From JBQTIM01 sp052388135 (GTDB lineage Bacteria > Elusimicrobiota > Elusimicrobia > FEN-1173), in contig JBQTIM010000090.1 of NCBI GenBank assembly GCA_052388135.1, positions 1 to 46,807 of the forward strand: a stretch of DNA of 46,807 nt, written 5' to 3'. A program made the position numbers and the translations under genes. Position 1 is the first letter of the stretch. Every line of letters begins with the position of its first letter. The notes beneath the pieces are model-generated. The model saw only the letters and a program-made list of their open reading frames with translations, searched no databases and was not told where the DNA came from. Shown piece by piece: positions 8,513-19,365 of this stretch.

Positions 8513-9858
8513 GGGACGCGGCCCAGGAGACCTACACCGTCAGCCAGGTGAACAAAGGGGTGGCGGCGGCGCTGGCGCAAAGCTTTCCCGACGCTTTCTG
8601 GGTGTCGGGCGAAATCCAGGGCTACGACCGCGACGCGGGCAAGGCGGCCGGCCGCCGCTGGGGCCAGGTCTATTTCGAGCTGGTGGAAAAAAAGGACGGC
8701 GCGGATTCCGTCAAGGCCGGCATCAAGGCCCTGATGTGGGGCGACGCCCGCGAGGCCGTTTTGCGCAAGCTCGCCGCGGTTTCGGACAAGCTGTTCCTGC
8801 AGGACGGCCTCAAGGTGCGCTTCCTTTGCCGGGTGGATTTTTACTGGCCCCGGGCCGGCCTTCAGCTCAAGGTGGAGGACGTGGACCCCACCTTCACCTT
8901 GGGCGACATGGAGCGGGCCCGGCGCGCCCTCCTGCTGTCGCTTCGGGAAAAAGGCCTGCTCGATAAGAACAAGTCCTTGTCCTTCCCCGCCGTGCCCTTG
9001 CGCGTGGGGCTCATCACTTCGGAAGGCAGCGCCGCCTACCACGATTTTTTGGAAGAACTGAAATCTTCCGGCTACGCGTTCCGGGTTTCTTTCTGGGACG
9101 CCCGCACCCAGGGCGCGGAAACCGAGGAGAACGTGTGCCGGGGGTTGCTCCGTCTGGGCCGTTCGCCGGACGTGGACGTGGTGGTGGTGGCGCGGGGCGG
9201 CGGGTCGCGGTCCGATTTGGTCTGGTTCGACAAGGAGAAAATCGCCCTCGCCATCGCCCGGTGCCCCAAGCCCGTGCTCACGGGCATCGGCCACGACATC
9301 GACCTCTCCGTGGCCGACATGGTGGCCCACAAAAATTTCAAGACGCCCACCGCCGCGGCGCAGTTCCTGGCCGCGCGGGCGCGGGCGTTCGAGGAAGGGC
9401 TCAAGGCCTGCGGCGCGGGCGTCGCGGAAGCGGCCCGCACGCGGCTGGCGGAGAACCGCCACGCCCTCCGGGAAAATTTGCGCGCGTGGCAGTACGCGTC
9501 GCAAACCCTGGCCGCCCGGTTCCGCGGCGAGCTGGCCCAGTGCGGGCGGGACTTTTTCCACGGGGCGCGGCGCCAGCTCCACCTCCGGCGGGAACGGTTG
9601 TCGCGGTCGCCGGAGCGCCTGGCGGGAGCCTCCGCCGGCCTCCTCCGCGCTTGCGCCGAACGTCTCGATTCCGTCCGCCGGGAGTGCGCCCTCAAGGACC
9701 CGAGGCGGCTTTTGGAGCGCGGTTATTGCCTTTTGGTTTCCGACGGGAAAATAGTGAAAAGCGTGGACCAAACGGACCCCGGCCGGGACCTGGAGGCGCG
9801 CTTGCGCGACGGCGTTCTCTCCGCTCGGGTTTTATCGAAAAGGAAGGCGGTCCCATGA
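8509..9858 (+). CDS. xseA: Exodeoxyribonuclease VII large subunit
   Basis: 449 residues. GTG 8509 is chosen because it overlaps the previous stop and gives the typical opening (ETYTVSQVNKGVAAAL). Residues about 8-105 are the nucleic-acid-binding OB fold (FWVSGEIQGY...WGQVYFEL). The catalytic core contains ITSEGSAAYHDFLEEL, VVVVARGGGSRSDLVWF and GHDIDLSVADMVAHKNFKTP, the family hallmarks, with GHDID where GHETD is commoner. A long helical segment follows, then a C-terminal LERGYCLL motif that completes the family length. With XseB it forms the nuclease that degrades single-stranded DNA to oligonucleotides. It overlaps xseB by ATGA. Confidence 0.96.
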   Translation: MRDAAQETYTVSQVNKGVAAALAQSFPDAFWVSGEIQGYDRDAGKAAGRRWGQVYFELVEKKDGADSVKAGIKALMWGDAREAVLRKLAAVSDKLFLQDGLKVRFLCRVDFYWPRAGLQLKVEDVDPTFTLGDMERARRALLLSLREKGLLDKNKSLSFPAVPLRVGLITSEGSAAYHDFLEELKSSGYAFRVSFWDARTQGAETEENVCRGLLRLGRSPDVDVVVVARGGGSRSDLVWFDKEKIALAIARCPKPVLTGIGHDIDLSVADMVAHKNFKTPTAAAQFLAARARAFEEGLKACGAGVAEAARTRLAENRHALRENLRAWQYASQTLAARFRGELAQCGRDFFHGARRQLHLRRERLSRSPERLAGASAGLLRACAERLDSVRRECALKDPRRLLERGYCLLVSDGKIVKSVDQTDPGRDLEARLRDGVLSARVLSKRKAVP

Positions 9859-10133
9859 AAAAAAACAACGGCGGGCCGACTTACGCCGCGGCCTACGAGG
9901 AACTGCAGAAGATTCTGGAAGCTCTGGAGCAGGGCGAGGTGGACGTGGACGATCTCTCCGCCAAGGTGAAGCGCGCCGCCGAGCTCATCGAGTTCTGCCA
10001 GAAGCGCCTGAAAGAAACGGAGCTGGAAGTGAAGCGCGTGGTGGACCAGTTCCAGAAGGCCAAGATCGCGGACGACGACGAAGACGAGGACGACGCGGAG
10101 GAGGAAGGCGGCGAGAAGAGCGAACTTTTTTAA
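9855..10133 (+). CDS. xseB: Exodeoxyribonuclease VII small subunit
   Basis: 92 residues from ATG 9855, overlapping the xseA stop. The core YAAAYEELQKILEALEQGEV and the following helical stretch to about residue 65 match XseB, which packs as helical pairs along the long helices of XseA. The tail is unusually acidic (a run of D/E from about residue 70) and ends KSELF. It is the last gene of the aminopeptidase-xse operon. A repeat begins immediately after its TAA and an intrinsic terminator follows at 10201-10233. Confidence 0.93.
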   Translation: MKKNNGGPTYAAAYEELQKILEALEQGEVDVDDLSAKVKRAAELIEFCQKRLKETELEVKRVVDQFQKAKIADDDEDEDDAEEEGGEKSELF

Positions 10134-10181
10134 CCCGGATTCCCCGGTTGAGCGCCGGGACCGAGCCGGAAAAGACGGGGA
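10134..10181. repeat. Half copy of a dispersed repeat with CCCGGATTCCCCGG end
   Basis: The 14-base end CCCGGATTCCCCGG starts at the base directly after the xseB stop. The following ~34 bases resemble one end of the elements at 38444-38566 and 39285-39445, sharing the GACCGAG and GGAAAAG blocks and a final CGGGGA. Only one end is present here, so this is a truncated or solo copy. Confidence 0.7.
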
Positions 10182-10200
10182 GCGTTTCGTTCAGACGCAA

Positions 10201-10233
10201 AAAAGGCGGAGGGAGATTTTCCCTCCGCCTTTT
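10201..10233. terminator. Bidirectional intrinsic terminator
   Basis: Perfect 14-bp stem (AAAAGGCGGAGGGA at 10201-10214 with TCCCTCCGCCTTTT at 10220-10233) and a 5-base loop. The A-run on one side and T-run on the other let it end both the xseB transcript (+) and the acnA/PuuD-like transcript (-), which converge here. Confidence 0.92.
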
Positions 10234-10250
10234 CTATTGAAAGGCTTTTT

Positions 10251-10892
10251 CTACGCCGCCGGTTTCCCCACGCTGTAGGAGGAGCGGATGCTCCACCAGA
10301 TGGCGGCCAAGCCCAGGAGCGAGGCCACGCCCAGCGTGACGGCGTTGAACGCGCCGTAGTGGGCGGGGGCCAGCATGGCGAAGAGCATGGGGCCCGAGAG
10401 GTAGGTGTTGATCCGCGATGTCAGGGTGGCTTTCTTGCGGATGGGCGCGGCTTCCTCGGGCGTGGCCTTGGCGACGCCGCAGAGGCCCAGGATCCGCTTC
10501 TGCGCCGGCCAGATGATCATCCACACGTTGAACCACATGATGAAGCCCAGGAGCATGCCGACGCTGATCCAGAGGGCGCGGTCCGTGATGCCGTCGTAGT
10601 CGCTCCACAGGGGCGTGGGGCCGAAGCCGAGGCCCGGGGAGTACATGTAGTTCATGACGAAGAGGACGAGGCCCGCCAGGAGGGTGATCATGGCGCCCCA
10701 GCGGAACCACCAGAGAGCGCGGGGCATGAGCTGGGGGTTCACGGCCTTCTTGCCGGCGTCGTCCAGCGCCCCTTGCAGGGGAACGTTCACGAAATTAAAG
10801 AAATAAAGATGTCCGATCCAGGTGATGCCGGCCAGCACGTGCAGCCAGCGGACGAGGAGATGGAAGTTGCTGAACAAGTCGGACAGGGCCAT
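10251..10892 (-). CDS. PuuD/urate-oxidase N-terminal-type integral membrane protein
   Basis: 213 residues with several predicted membrane helices (near 10-35, 60-85, 105-130, 150-200). The opening LHVLAGITWIGHLYFFNFVN and the MPRALWWFRWGAMITLLAGL and WWSIRSSYSVGKPAA segments fit the membrane domain of the PuuD family (urate_ox_N). Full PuuD proteins carry a C-terminal cytochrome c domain; this one has none and no CXXCH motif. Conserved His residues in the helices would suit haem binding, so a membrane redox role is more cautious than urate oxidation, and no other purine genes are present. The start has a very good TAAGGAGG five bases upstream. It lies downstream of acnA, possibly with its own promoter. 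Confidence 0.75.
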   Translation of the reverse strand: MALSDLFSNFHLLVRWLHVLAGITWIGHLYFFNFVNVPLQGALDDAGKKAVNPQLMPRALWWFRWGAMITLLAGLVLFVMNYMYSPGLGFGPTPLWSDYDGITDRALWISVGMLLGFIMWFNVWMIIWPAQKRILGLCGVAKATPEEAAPIRKKATLTSRINTYLSGPMLFAMLAPAHYGAFNAVTLGVASLLGLAAIWWSIRSSYSVGKPAA

Positions 10893-10929
10893 GAAGCCTC
10901 CTTAGGGGCGGGTTGTTCGGACGAAGACG

Positions 10930-10950
10930 AAAATATCAGTTTTGACGGGT

Positions 10951-10958
<8 letters not shown>
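10930..10958 (-). promoter_or_regulatory. Possible promoter for the PuuD-like gene
   Basis: On the minus strand, TTGCCT (10958-10953) overlaps the acnA stop region, followed by a 17-bp spacer and TATTTT (10935-10930). Each box matches consensus at 4 of 6 positions, so this is tentative; readthrough from acnA is equally possible. Confidence 0.35.
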
Positions 10959-13683
<2,725 letters not shown>

Positions 13684-13690
13684 GGGCTTG

Positions 13691-14464
13691 TTATTCCTTT
13701 ATAGGATTACCGCGCTCCCCTGTCAACGAACCGGGCGGAGCGGAGGACGGTGCGATGGGCTCGACGGCCTCCTGCGGGACCCAGCCTTTGAGGCCCTGGT
13801 CCGGAACGCCGATCTCCCGCCAGCCTTCGGACCGGCCGAAGAGGATCACTTTCCGGCCCTCGGGCACGACGAAGCCCACGCGGAACTCGGGGCCGGGGCC
13901 GGCCCGGGCTTCGGCCCGCGCCTCCAGCACGATGCCCGCGGGCCGGCGACCTTGGGAGCGGCTGAAGAGCAAAAGCCCGGCGGCGGCCAAAAAGAGGAAC
14001 GCGGCGGTCCAGCGGCCCCACCAGACCCATTCCGCCCGGGAGTAGAGGCCGGCGGCCATCAAGAGGAAGAAGAAAAAATTGGCGGCGAGAAAAATCCACC
14101 CGGCGGCGGCCTCTTTGCCTTCCAGGAAACCGGGCGGCGCTTCTTCGGGCCATTGGGCGCGGATCAGGGCCAGGTTGTGCCGCGCGTCCTCGTGGGACGG
14201 GTCCGCCGCGCTGGCGCGCTCGTACCACAGGCGCGCGCGGCCCAAACGGCCGAGGCGGTAATAGGCGTTCCCTAAATTGTAGTAAAGCCCGGCGCCTCCC
14301 CAGCCCCGGCGCAGAACGTCCTCATAGCGGTCCCGCGCGGCGGCGAACTGACCCTGCTCGTAGGCCCGGTTTCCCAGGTCGAAAAGCTCCTGCGGCGTCT
14401 CCGCACGAAGCGCGGCCGCGGCCAGCAGCAACGCCGCCGCGAGGATGCCCGTCCGCCTCGTCAT
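13691..14464 (-). CDS. batE: BatE-like TPR/SH3 membrane protein
   Basis: 257 residues from ATG 14464, which overlaps the batD stop (ATGA); a TTG two codons upstream is possible but less likely. A signal peptide (to about residue 22, ending LRA) is followed by TPR repeats (ELFDLGNRAYEQGQFAAARD, LYYNLGNAYYRLGRLGRARL) to about residue 95. Two membrane helices follow (about 105-155), then a C-terminal bacterial SH3-like domain (about 170-235) ending in GLKGWVPQEAVEPI. This TPR-TM-SH3 layout is typical of BatE. It would act at the cell envelope with the other Bat proteins. Confidence 0.85.
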   Translation of the reverse strand: MTRRTGILAAALLLAAAALRAETPQELFDLGNRAYEQGQFAAARDRYEDVLRRGWGGAGLYYNLGNAYYRLGRLGRARLWYERASAADPSHEDARHNLALIRAQWPEEAPPGFLEGKEAAAGWIFLAANFFFFLLMAAGLYSRAEWVWWGRWTAAFLFLAAAGLLLFSRSQGRRPAGIVLEARAEARAGPGPEFRVGFVVPEGRKVILFGRSEGWREIGVPDQGLKGWVPQEAVEPIAPSSAPPGSLTGERGNPIKE

Positions 14465-16365
14465 CGCCAAACCCCTTCCAGCTTCTGCAAAATATCCCGC
14501 AGGGCGCGGCCGCGGCGGCGGGCGCCGTCTTCATCGGAAGGCGCGGGCGCGAAGCGCGCGCGGTCCAGGCCGCTCCACAGGGCTTCCAGCTCCGCCACGG
14601 TTTCGCCGGGGGCCGCGCGGCGGCGGAGCTCCTCTTCCACCTCGGCCCAGGCGAGACCGCGGGCCGGCCGCTTCAGCTTGTCGCCCAAATAATCCAAAAG
14701 AATTTTCTGCAGGGCGGCCTCGTAGGCCGGCGCGTTCCCCTCGCGGAGGAAAGGCTCGGCGCGGGCCAGCCCGGCGCGGGCTTTCCGCAATGCCCGCCGG
14801 AAAGAAAGGCCCAGGGGATCCGCGGCCCGGCGGGCGCGCAGGAGGCGGTTTCCCCACAAGCCGGCGAAGGCCAGGGCGGGAAAAAAGTTGAGGAACGCGA
14901 AGGCGGGCGCGGCGGTGAACGAATCTTTGCGCGGGCGGAGGCGGGCGTTTCTTTGAATGAACCGGATGTCGCGGCCCATCACTTTCAAATCTTCCAACAG
15001 GGGCGCGGGGGCGGGGGCGGCCCGCCCGCCGCCGGGCGAAGGGCGCACCGTCAAGCGCAAGGGCTCCGACCGCGCGACGCGATAGGCGCCGGCCGCGGGA
15101 TCGAAGAAACCGAAGCTCACGGGGGGAACCTCCAGCGCGCCGGTGACGTCCGGCTTGAGGACCGTTTTAAAAACCTTGGAGCCGCGCACGCGGTAATCCT
15201 CCTTGGCGACGTTCAGGCTGCTCACCGTCTCGTAGACCTTGAACCCGTCCAGGGGCGGCAGGGCCGGCGCCGACAGGGCCTTCACGTTGCCTTCGCCCGA
15301 CACCGTGACCGTGAGGGTGACGGGCTCGTGCAGGTCCACGGCGCTTTTGTCCAGGGCGGCGGAAACGGCGTAGCGGCCCACGTCGCCGCGGAAGCCCTCC
15401 GGCCGCCCCGCTTCGGGCAGGGGAAGCACCCGGACCGCGATGGGATCCGTGCGCAGGGTCACCGCCTGGCCGGCGGAAAAAAATTCCTCGAACAAGGATT
15501 GGAACGGATCGCCGCCGCGGGAAAAATCCTGGACGCGGCATTGCAGGGATGCGGGCCCGATGGTGAACGCGCCCGGCGCCGTGGGGAAAAGCGCCGTTTT
15601 CAGCTCCACCACGGCGTAGTTCCGGCCTTCGAGGGACGCCGTGTACTGCCGCTGGGGCGGCAGGTCCTCGGCCAGGAAGCCCGTCGTGTCGGGCGGCGAA
15701 TAGGCGGGCTGGCTGGCCAGGCGGGCGCGGCTGTAGAAGCGGAACGTGAGGGTGAGGGGCTCGCCCACGTAAGCGGTTTTCTTGTCCGTCTCGGCGGTGA
15801 CGAAAAGGTCCCGAATCCGGCCCGGCGGCGGAGCGGCCGAGTCCGGCGGAGGGGCCGCCGGCGGGGAAGCCCCCGACAAGACCTTCACCGGGATGGGCGG
15901 GGTGGACAGGGTCTTTCCGCCGGCCTCCAGCGTGAAGGCGGGGATGGTGTAGTCGCCCGGGGCCTGGGGCTCCAGGGCGTAGGAGTAAACCACCTGGCTC
16001 GAGGTCCGGCCGTTGACGAAACTGAAGTTTTGGGACTGGCCCGCGGAGTGCGCCCGGAAGCCGGGAATGGGCGGCAGGCTGGGGCGCGGCGCGTTGAGGC
16101 CTCCGCCGGAGATGGCGAGCTGGAGCCGCAGGGTGTCGTTCATGGTGACGACGTTCCTGTCCACGGACGCCTCGAAGGAAACGTCGTCGGCGCGGAGAGG
16201 GGAGGCCGGGAAAAGCGTCAAAAGCAAAAAGCCGAGCGCCGGGAGCCGGAGGGGAGGACCGAAGCGGGCGCGAGAGGAGAGCGCGCGCGACGCTTTGCCG
16301 GGCGTCCGGCCTTGGAAGAACGGTCTGCCGGCGGGCCGCCGCGTTTGGTTTCTCGGCTTTTTCAC
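14461..16365 (-). CDS. batD: BatD-like oxygen-tolerance protein
   Basis: 634 residues from GTG 16365, overlapping the batB/C stop. The hydrophobic signal segment (LGFLLLTLFPASPLRA) begins only near residue 45, so the first 40 basic residues may be an over-extension, though no better start is seen. From about residue 60 there are repeated Ig-like beta domains (FEASVDRNVVTMNDTLRLQL, DLFVTAETDKKTAYVGEPLT, VSAALDKSAVDLHEPVTLTV), the BatD pattern. A membrane helix lies near 483-505 and a cytoplasmic helical tail follows. Probably anchored in the inner membrane with periplasmic Ig domains. Confidence 0.87.
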   Translation of the reverse strand: MKKPRNQTRRPAGRPFFQGRTPGKASRALSSRARFGPPLRLPALGFLLLTLFPASPLRADDVSFEASVDRNVVTMNDTLRLQLAISGGGLNAPRPSLPPIPGFRAHSAGQSQNFSFVNGRTSSQVVYSYALEPQAPGDYTIPAFTLEAGGKTLSTPPIPVKVLSGASPPAAPPPDSAAPPPGRIRDLFVTAETDKKTAYVGEPLTLTFRFYSRARLASQPAYSPPDTTGFLAEDLPPQRQYTASLEGRNYAVVELKTALFPTAPGAFTIGPASLQCRVQDFSRGGDPFQSLFEEFFSAGQAVTLRTDPIAVRVLPLPEAGRPEGFRGDVGRYAVSAALDKSAVDLHEPVTLTVTVSGEGNVKALSAPALPPLDGFKVYETVSSLNVAKEDYRVRGSKVFKTVLKPDVTGALEVPPVSFGFFDPAAGAYRVARSEPLRLTVRPSPGGGRAAPAPAPLLEDLKVMGRDIRFIQRNARLRPRKDSFTAAPAFAFLNFFPALAFAGLWGNRLLRARRAADPLGLSFRRALRKARAGLARAEPFLREGNAPAYEAALQKILLDYLGDKLKRPARGLAWAEVEEELRRRAAPGETVAELEALWSGLDRARFAPAPSDEDGARRRGRALRDILQKLEGVWR

Positions 16366-17984
16366 CAGTCCTTCTCCACGTCTTTTTTGGACGCCGGCGC
16401 CCTCATTTTTTGCCGCGCTTCTTTCTCCTGGGCCTCCACGGCCTGAAGCAGGCGCTCGGCGTCCTCCTTGGAGAGCGCCCCCGGGCGGGCGCCGGCGGCC
16501 GCCGGATCCTTTTTGCCGCGGCCGTCTTCGCCGCCGCCGGACGGCTCTTGGTCCTTGGATCCGCCTTTGTTTTTCTCGTCCGGTTTGGGTTGCGATTTTT
16601 GCGCCTGCGTCATTTTCCGGGCCAGCTCCAGGTTGTGCTTGGCGTCGGCGTCGGCCGGGTTCAGCCGCAGGGCTTGTTTGTAGTGCTCCACCGCGTCGGA
16701 AAACCGCTCCTGCCGGAAGGAGGCATTGCCGGCGTTGTAGGCGCTGCGGGCGGCGCGCTCGGCGTCCGCGAATCCCGGCCGCGCGGCCTGGAACGACCGC
16801 GCCGCGGCGGAATAATCTCCCTTCTTATACTGCTTCACGCCCCGGTTGAATTCCGCGACGCTTTCGCCGGGAGCGCGGCCCAGAGCCTCCGCCCGCGGGG
16901 CCGCCAGCAGGAGAATCCCGGCCGCGGCGGACCGGCGGAAAAGACGCGGCGCCGTCTCGCGGGCGCGGCGCAGGAGCCGGCCGAAATGCCCGGGCGTCTC
17001 GGGCCAGAGGAATTCCAAGAGCAAAAGGGCCAGCGCCGCGGCCAGGGGCCAGGCGAACCGGTCCTCGTGTTGATCGAAAACTTTGGACTGCAGGGACTTT
17101 TTCTCCATGCCGCGCAGGTCGGCCAGGATGCGCTCCACCTCCACCTCGCCGTCGGTGGCGCGGTAATAGCGCCCGCCGGTCTTGGCCGCCATGTCCCGCA
17201 GGGCCTCCTCGTTCAATTTGGAAACCACCGTCTGTCCGGCCTTGTCCTTCTTGTAGGCGCTGAGGCCGCCCTGCTCGTCCCGCACGGGAATGATTTCGCC
17301 CTGGGGGCTGCCGAAGCCGATGGCGAACACGCGCACGCCCTCCTCCCGCGCGCGCTCCACGGCGGCCTCCAGCCGGCCGGAATGATCCTCTCCGTCGGTG
17401 AGCAGGACCAGGGCCTTGTGTTTCCGCTCCTCCCGGACGAAGGCCTCGCGGGCCGCGTCCAGCGCCGCGGCCAGGGAGGTGCCGGGCGCGGGGATCAAAT
17501 CCGTGGTGATGAGGTCCAGCAACATGCGCGCCGCGCCGTAGTCCAAAGTGAGAGGACATTGCAGAAAGGCGGTTCCCGCGAAGGCCACCACGCCCACCCG
17601 GTCGCCCTCCAGCCCGCCTATGAGGAGGCCCAACTCCCTTTTCGCCTGGACCAGCCGGTTGGGCTTCACGTCCTCCGCCAGCATGCTGGCCGACGTGTCC
17701 ACGGCCCGCATCACGTCCCCGCCGCGGCGCCGCGCCTCCTGGAACTTGAGCCCCCAGCGCGGGCCCGCCAGCGCCAGGAAGAGGAACAGGCACGCCAGCA
17801 GGGCGAGCACGGCCTTCACCCGCTGGTGCCGTTCGGCCGCCGGGTCCCAGAGCTTACGCAGCACCGGCGCGTCCCCCAGGGCGGACAGGAGCCTGCTCTT
17901 CCGCCGGAAGCCCGCCACGAACAGGGCGGCCGGCAGCAACAGCGCGGGCAGGAGCCACAGGGCCCACGGCCGGGAGAAGATCAT
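16362..17984 (-). CDS. batB: BatB-BatC fusion: membrane VWA domain plus TPR region
   Basis: 540 residues. Two N-terminal membrane helices (about 5-25 and 58-76) are followed by a von Willebrand A domain with a complete MIDAS: DTSASM, the Thr in PGTSLAAALD, and LTDGEDH. A further helix near 310-330 and a hydrophobic segment near 355-370 lead into TPR repeats (YNAGNASFRQERFSDAVEHY, then LRLNPADADAKHNLELA) and a low-complexity K/G/D-rich tail. The VWA half is BatB and the TPR half BatC, which are separate genes in Bacteroides. It overlaps batD by GTGA and lies 40 bases after batA. The tail has no recognisable domain. Confidence 0.9.
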   Translation of the reverse strand: MIFSRPWALWLLPALLLPAALFVAGFRRKSRLLSALGDAPVLRKLWDPAAERHQRVKAVLALLACLFLFLALAGPRWGLKFQEARRRGGDVMRAVDTSASMLAEDVKPNRLVQAKRELGLLIGGLEGDRVGVVAFAGTAFLQCPLTLDYGAARMLLDLITTDLIPAPGTSLAAALDAAREAFVREERKHKALVLLTDGEDHSGRLEAAVERAREEGVRVFAIGFGSPQGEIIPVRDEQGGLSAYKKDKAGQTVVSKLNEEALRDMAAKTGGRYYRATDGEVEVERILADLRGMEKKSLQSKVFDQHEDRFAWPLAAALALLLLEFLWPETPGHFGRLLRRARETAPRLFRRSAAAGILLLAAPRAEALGRAPGESVAEFNRGVKQYKKGDYSAAARSFQAARPGFADAERAARSAYNAGNASFRQERFSDAVEHYKQALRLNPADADAKHNLELARKMTQAQKSQPKPDEKNKGGSKDQEPSGGGEDGRGKKDPAAAGARPGALSKEDAERLLQAVEAQEKEARQKMRAPASKKDVEKDW

Positions 17985-18024
17985 GAGCGAAAGGCTCCGC
18001 CGCGCGTTGGAAAAAAGGCGCGGC

Positions 18025-19017
18025 TCACGGTAGCCTCCACAAGAGCGTCTGCGAAAGGAGGATTTCCGTCAAGAAAACGATCAACCCCGCCAGAAGCCAG
18101 GGGAAGTAAACGTCTTGATAATCGGTGAACGTGCGCACTTTCACCTCGGTTTTCTCCAGGCGGTCTATCTCTTTGTACACCTTTCGAAGGCTCTCCAGGT
18201 CCGTGGCCCGGAAATAAAGGCCGCCGGCGGTCTCGGCCACCAGACGCAGGGCCGCCTCGTCCAAATCGTTGGGCACGCGCACCAGGCGCTCGCCGAACAG
18301 GGGGTCGCGCATGGGCCGCAGGGCGGACTCGCCGGGCGTCCCCGCGCCCACGGCGTAAATCTTGATGCCGAAAGCCGCGGCGGCCTTGGCGGCCGTGGGC
18401 GGATCCACCGCGCCGCGGTTGTTGCTGCCGTCGGTGAGCAGGACGATGGTCTTGCTCTTGGCCTCGCTGTCCTTCAGCCGCGCCACGCAGGCGGCGATGG
18501 CGTCGCCGATGGCGGTTCCGTCCTCCTGGATCATGCCGATGCGCACGTTGTCCAAAAAGCCCAGGAGGGCGCCGTAATCCGTGGTCAGCGGGCATTGGGT
18601 CATGGCCAGGCCGGAAAACACCACGAGCCCGATGCGGTCGTGCCGCCGGTTGCGGATGAACTCGCGCACCACGTCCTTGGCCGCGTCGAGCCGGTTCTTG
18701 GGCTGAAAATCCAGAGCCTCCATGCTGCCGGAGGTGTCCACGCAGAGCATGATGTCCGTGGCGGGCGTGAGCGCCTCCTCGCTCTTTTGTCCTTTCTGGG
18801 GGCGGGCGAGCGCCACGATAAGAAATCCCAGCGCCGCCAACCGCAGGGCGCTCAGAAAGAGCAAACCGTCCCGCCGCCGCGCCGGCCGGGGCCCCAGCAG
18901 GTCCAGCGATGAAAACCGCATCCGCGCCCGGGCCTTCAGCCCCCAAAAATAATCGTAGGCGGCCAGAAGCGGCAGAACCAAGAGCAGCCAAAGCGCGTGC
19001 GGGTAGGCGAAGTGCAT
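18025..19017 (-). CDS. batA: BatA-like membrane VWA protein
   Basis: 330 residues from ATG 19017 (a TTG immediately upstream is the alternative). Layout: an N-terminal helix (HALWLLLVLPLLAAYDYFWG), a second helix near 55-72, a VWA domain with intact MIDAS (DTSGSM, DGTAIGDAI, LLTDGSNN), and a C-terminal helix (WLLAGLIVFLTEILLSQTLL). This is the BatA arrangement, with the VWA domain facing the periplasm. The upstream neighbour in the same direction is separated by a 348-base spacer filled by a dispersed element (19076-19335), so batA may depend on readthrough or on a promoter I could not find. Confidence 0.9.
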   Translation of the reverse strand: MHFAYPHALWLLLVLPLLAAYDYFWGLKARARMRFSSLDLLGPRPARRRDGLLFLSALRLAALGFLIVALARPQKGQKSEEALTPATDIMLCVDTSGSMEALDFQPKNRLDAAKDVVREFIRNRRHDRIGLVVFSGLAMTQCPLTTDYGALLGFLDNVRIGMIQEDGTAIGDAIAACVARLKDSEAKSKTIVLLTDGSNNRGAVDPPTAAKAAAAFGIKIYAVGAGTPGESALRPMRDPLFGERLVRVPNDLDEAALRLVAETAGGLYFRATDLESLRKVYKEIDRLEKTEVKVRTFTDYQDVYFPWLLAGLIVFLTEILLSQTLLWRLP

Positions 19018-19075
19018 CAAAGATCCAAGAATAAAGCCGTGGAGGCTGTATGGTTTGCCGGAATGTTTTTTTTCT

Positions 19076-19335
19076 CGGGCCCCCGTGCGGCGTTTCGAGC
19101 ACGTCGGTTCGTCGCCGGTGTCGGCCAGGGGCTCCGCCCCTGGACCCGGCCATACTTTCTTTTTGCTCGTCCAAAAAGAAAGTATGGAGAAAGAAAAAGA
19201 CGCCCCCGGCGGCCTGCGCGCGCCGTTCCGACGGCGGCCCTCAACTCGGCCTCCTCAGCGGCCGTCGGAGGCCTCGGACAATCGGGCCTCCCGCCCCGTC
19301 GGAACGGCGTGCTCGAAACGCCGCAGGGGGACCCG
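19076..19335 (+). repeat. Structured dispersed element, copy A (inside the bat operon)
   Basis: Fills the 19018-19365 spacer. Ends are 28-base inverted repeats (19076-19103 against 19308-19335, 26 of 28 identical). Between them lie several perfect hairpins: 8 bp at 19125-19143, 15 bp at 19151-19186 (T/A-rich, 6-base loop), and a 14-bp stem joining 19221-19234 to 19296-19309. That stem encloses a 7-bp stem (19248-19254 with 19267-19273). The segment 19125-19335 matches copy B at 42989-43198 in inverted orientation. Linkers are nearly identical, while stem sequences differ and stay paired. It runs antisense to the bat genes. No gene is supported inside it. Confidence 0.85.
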
Positions 19336-19365
19336 AAAGGCAGGGCAGGCGGACGAAAAGCAGCG

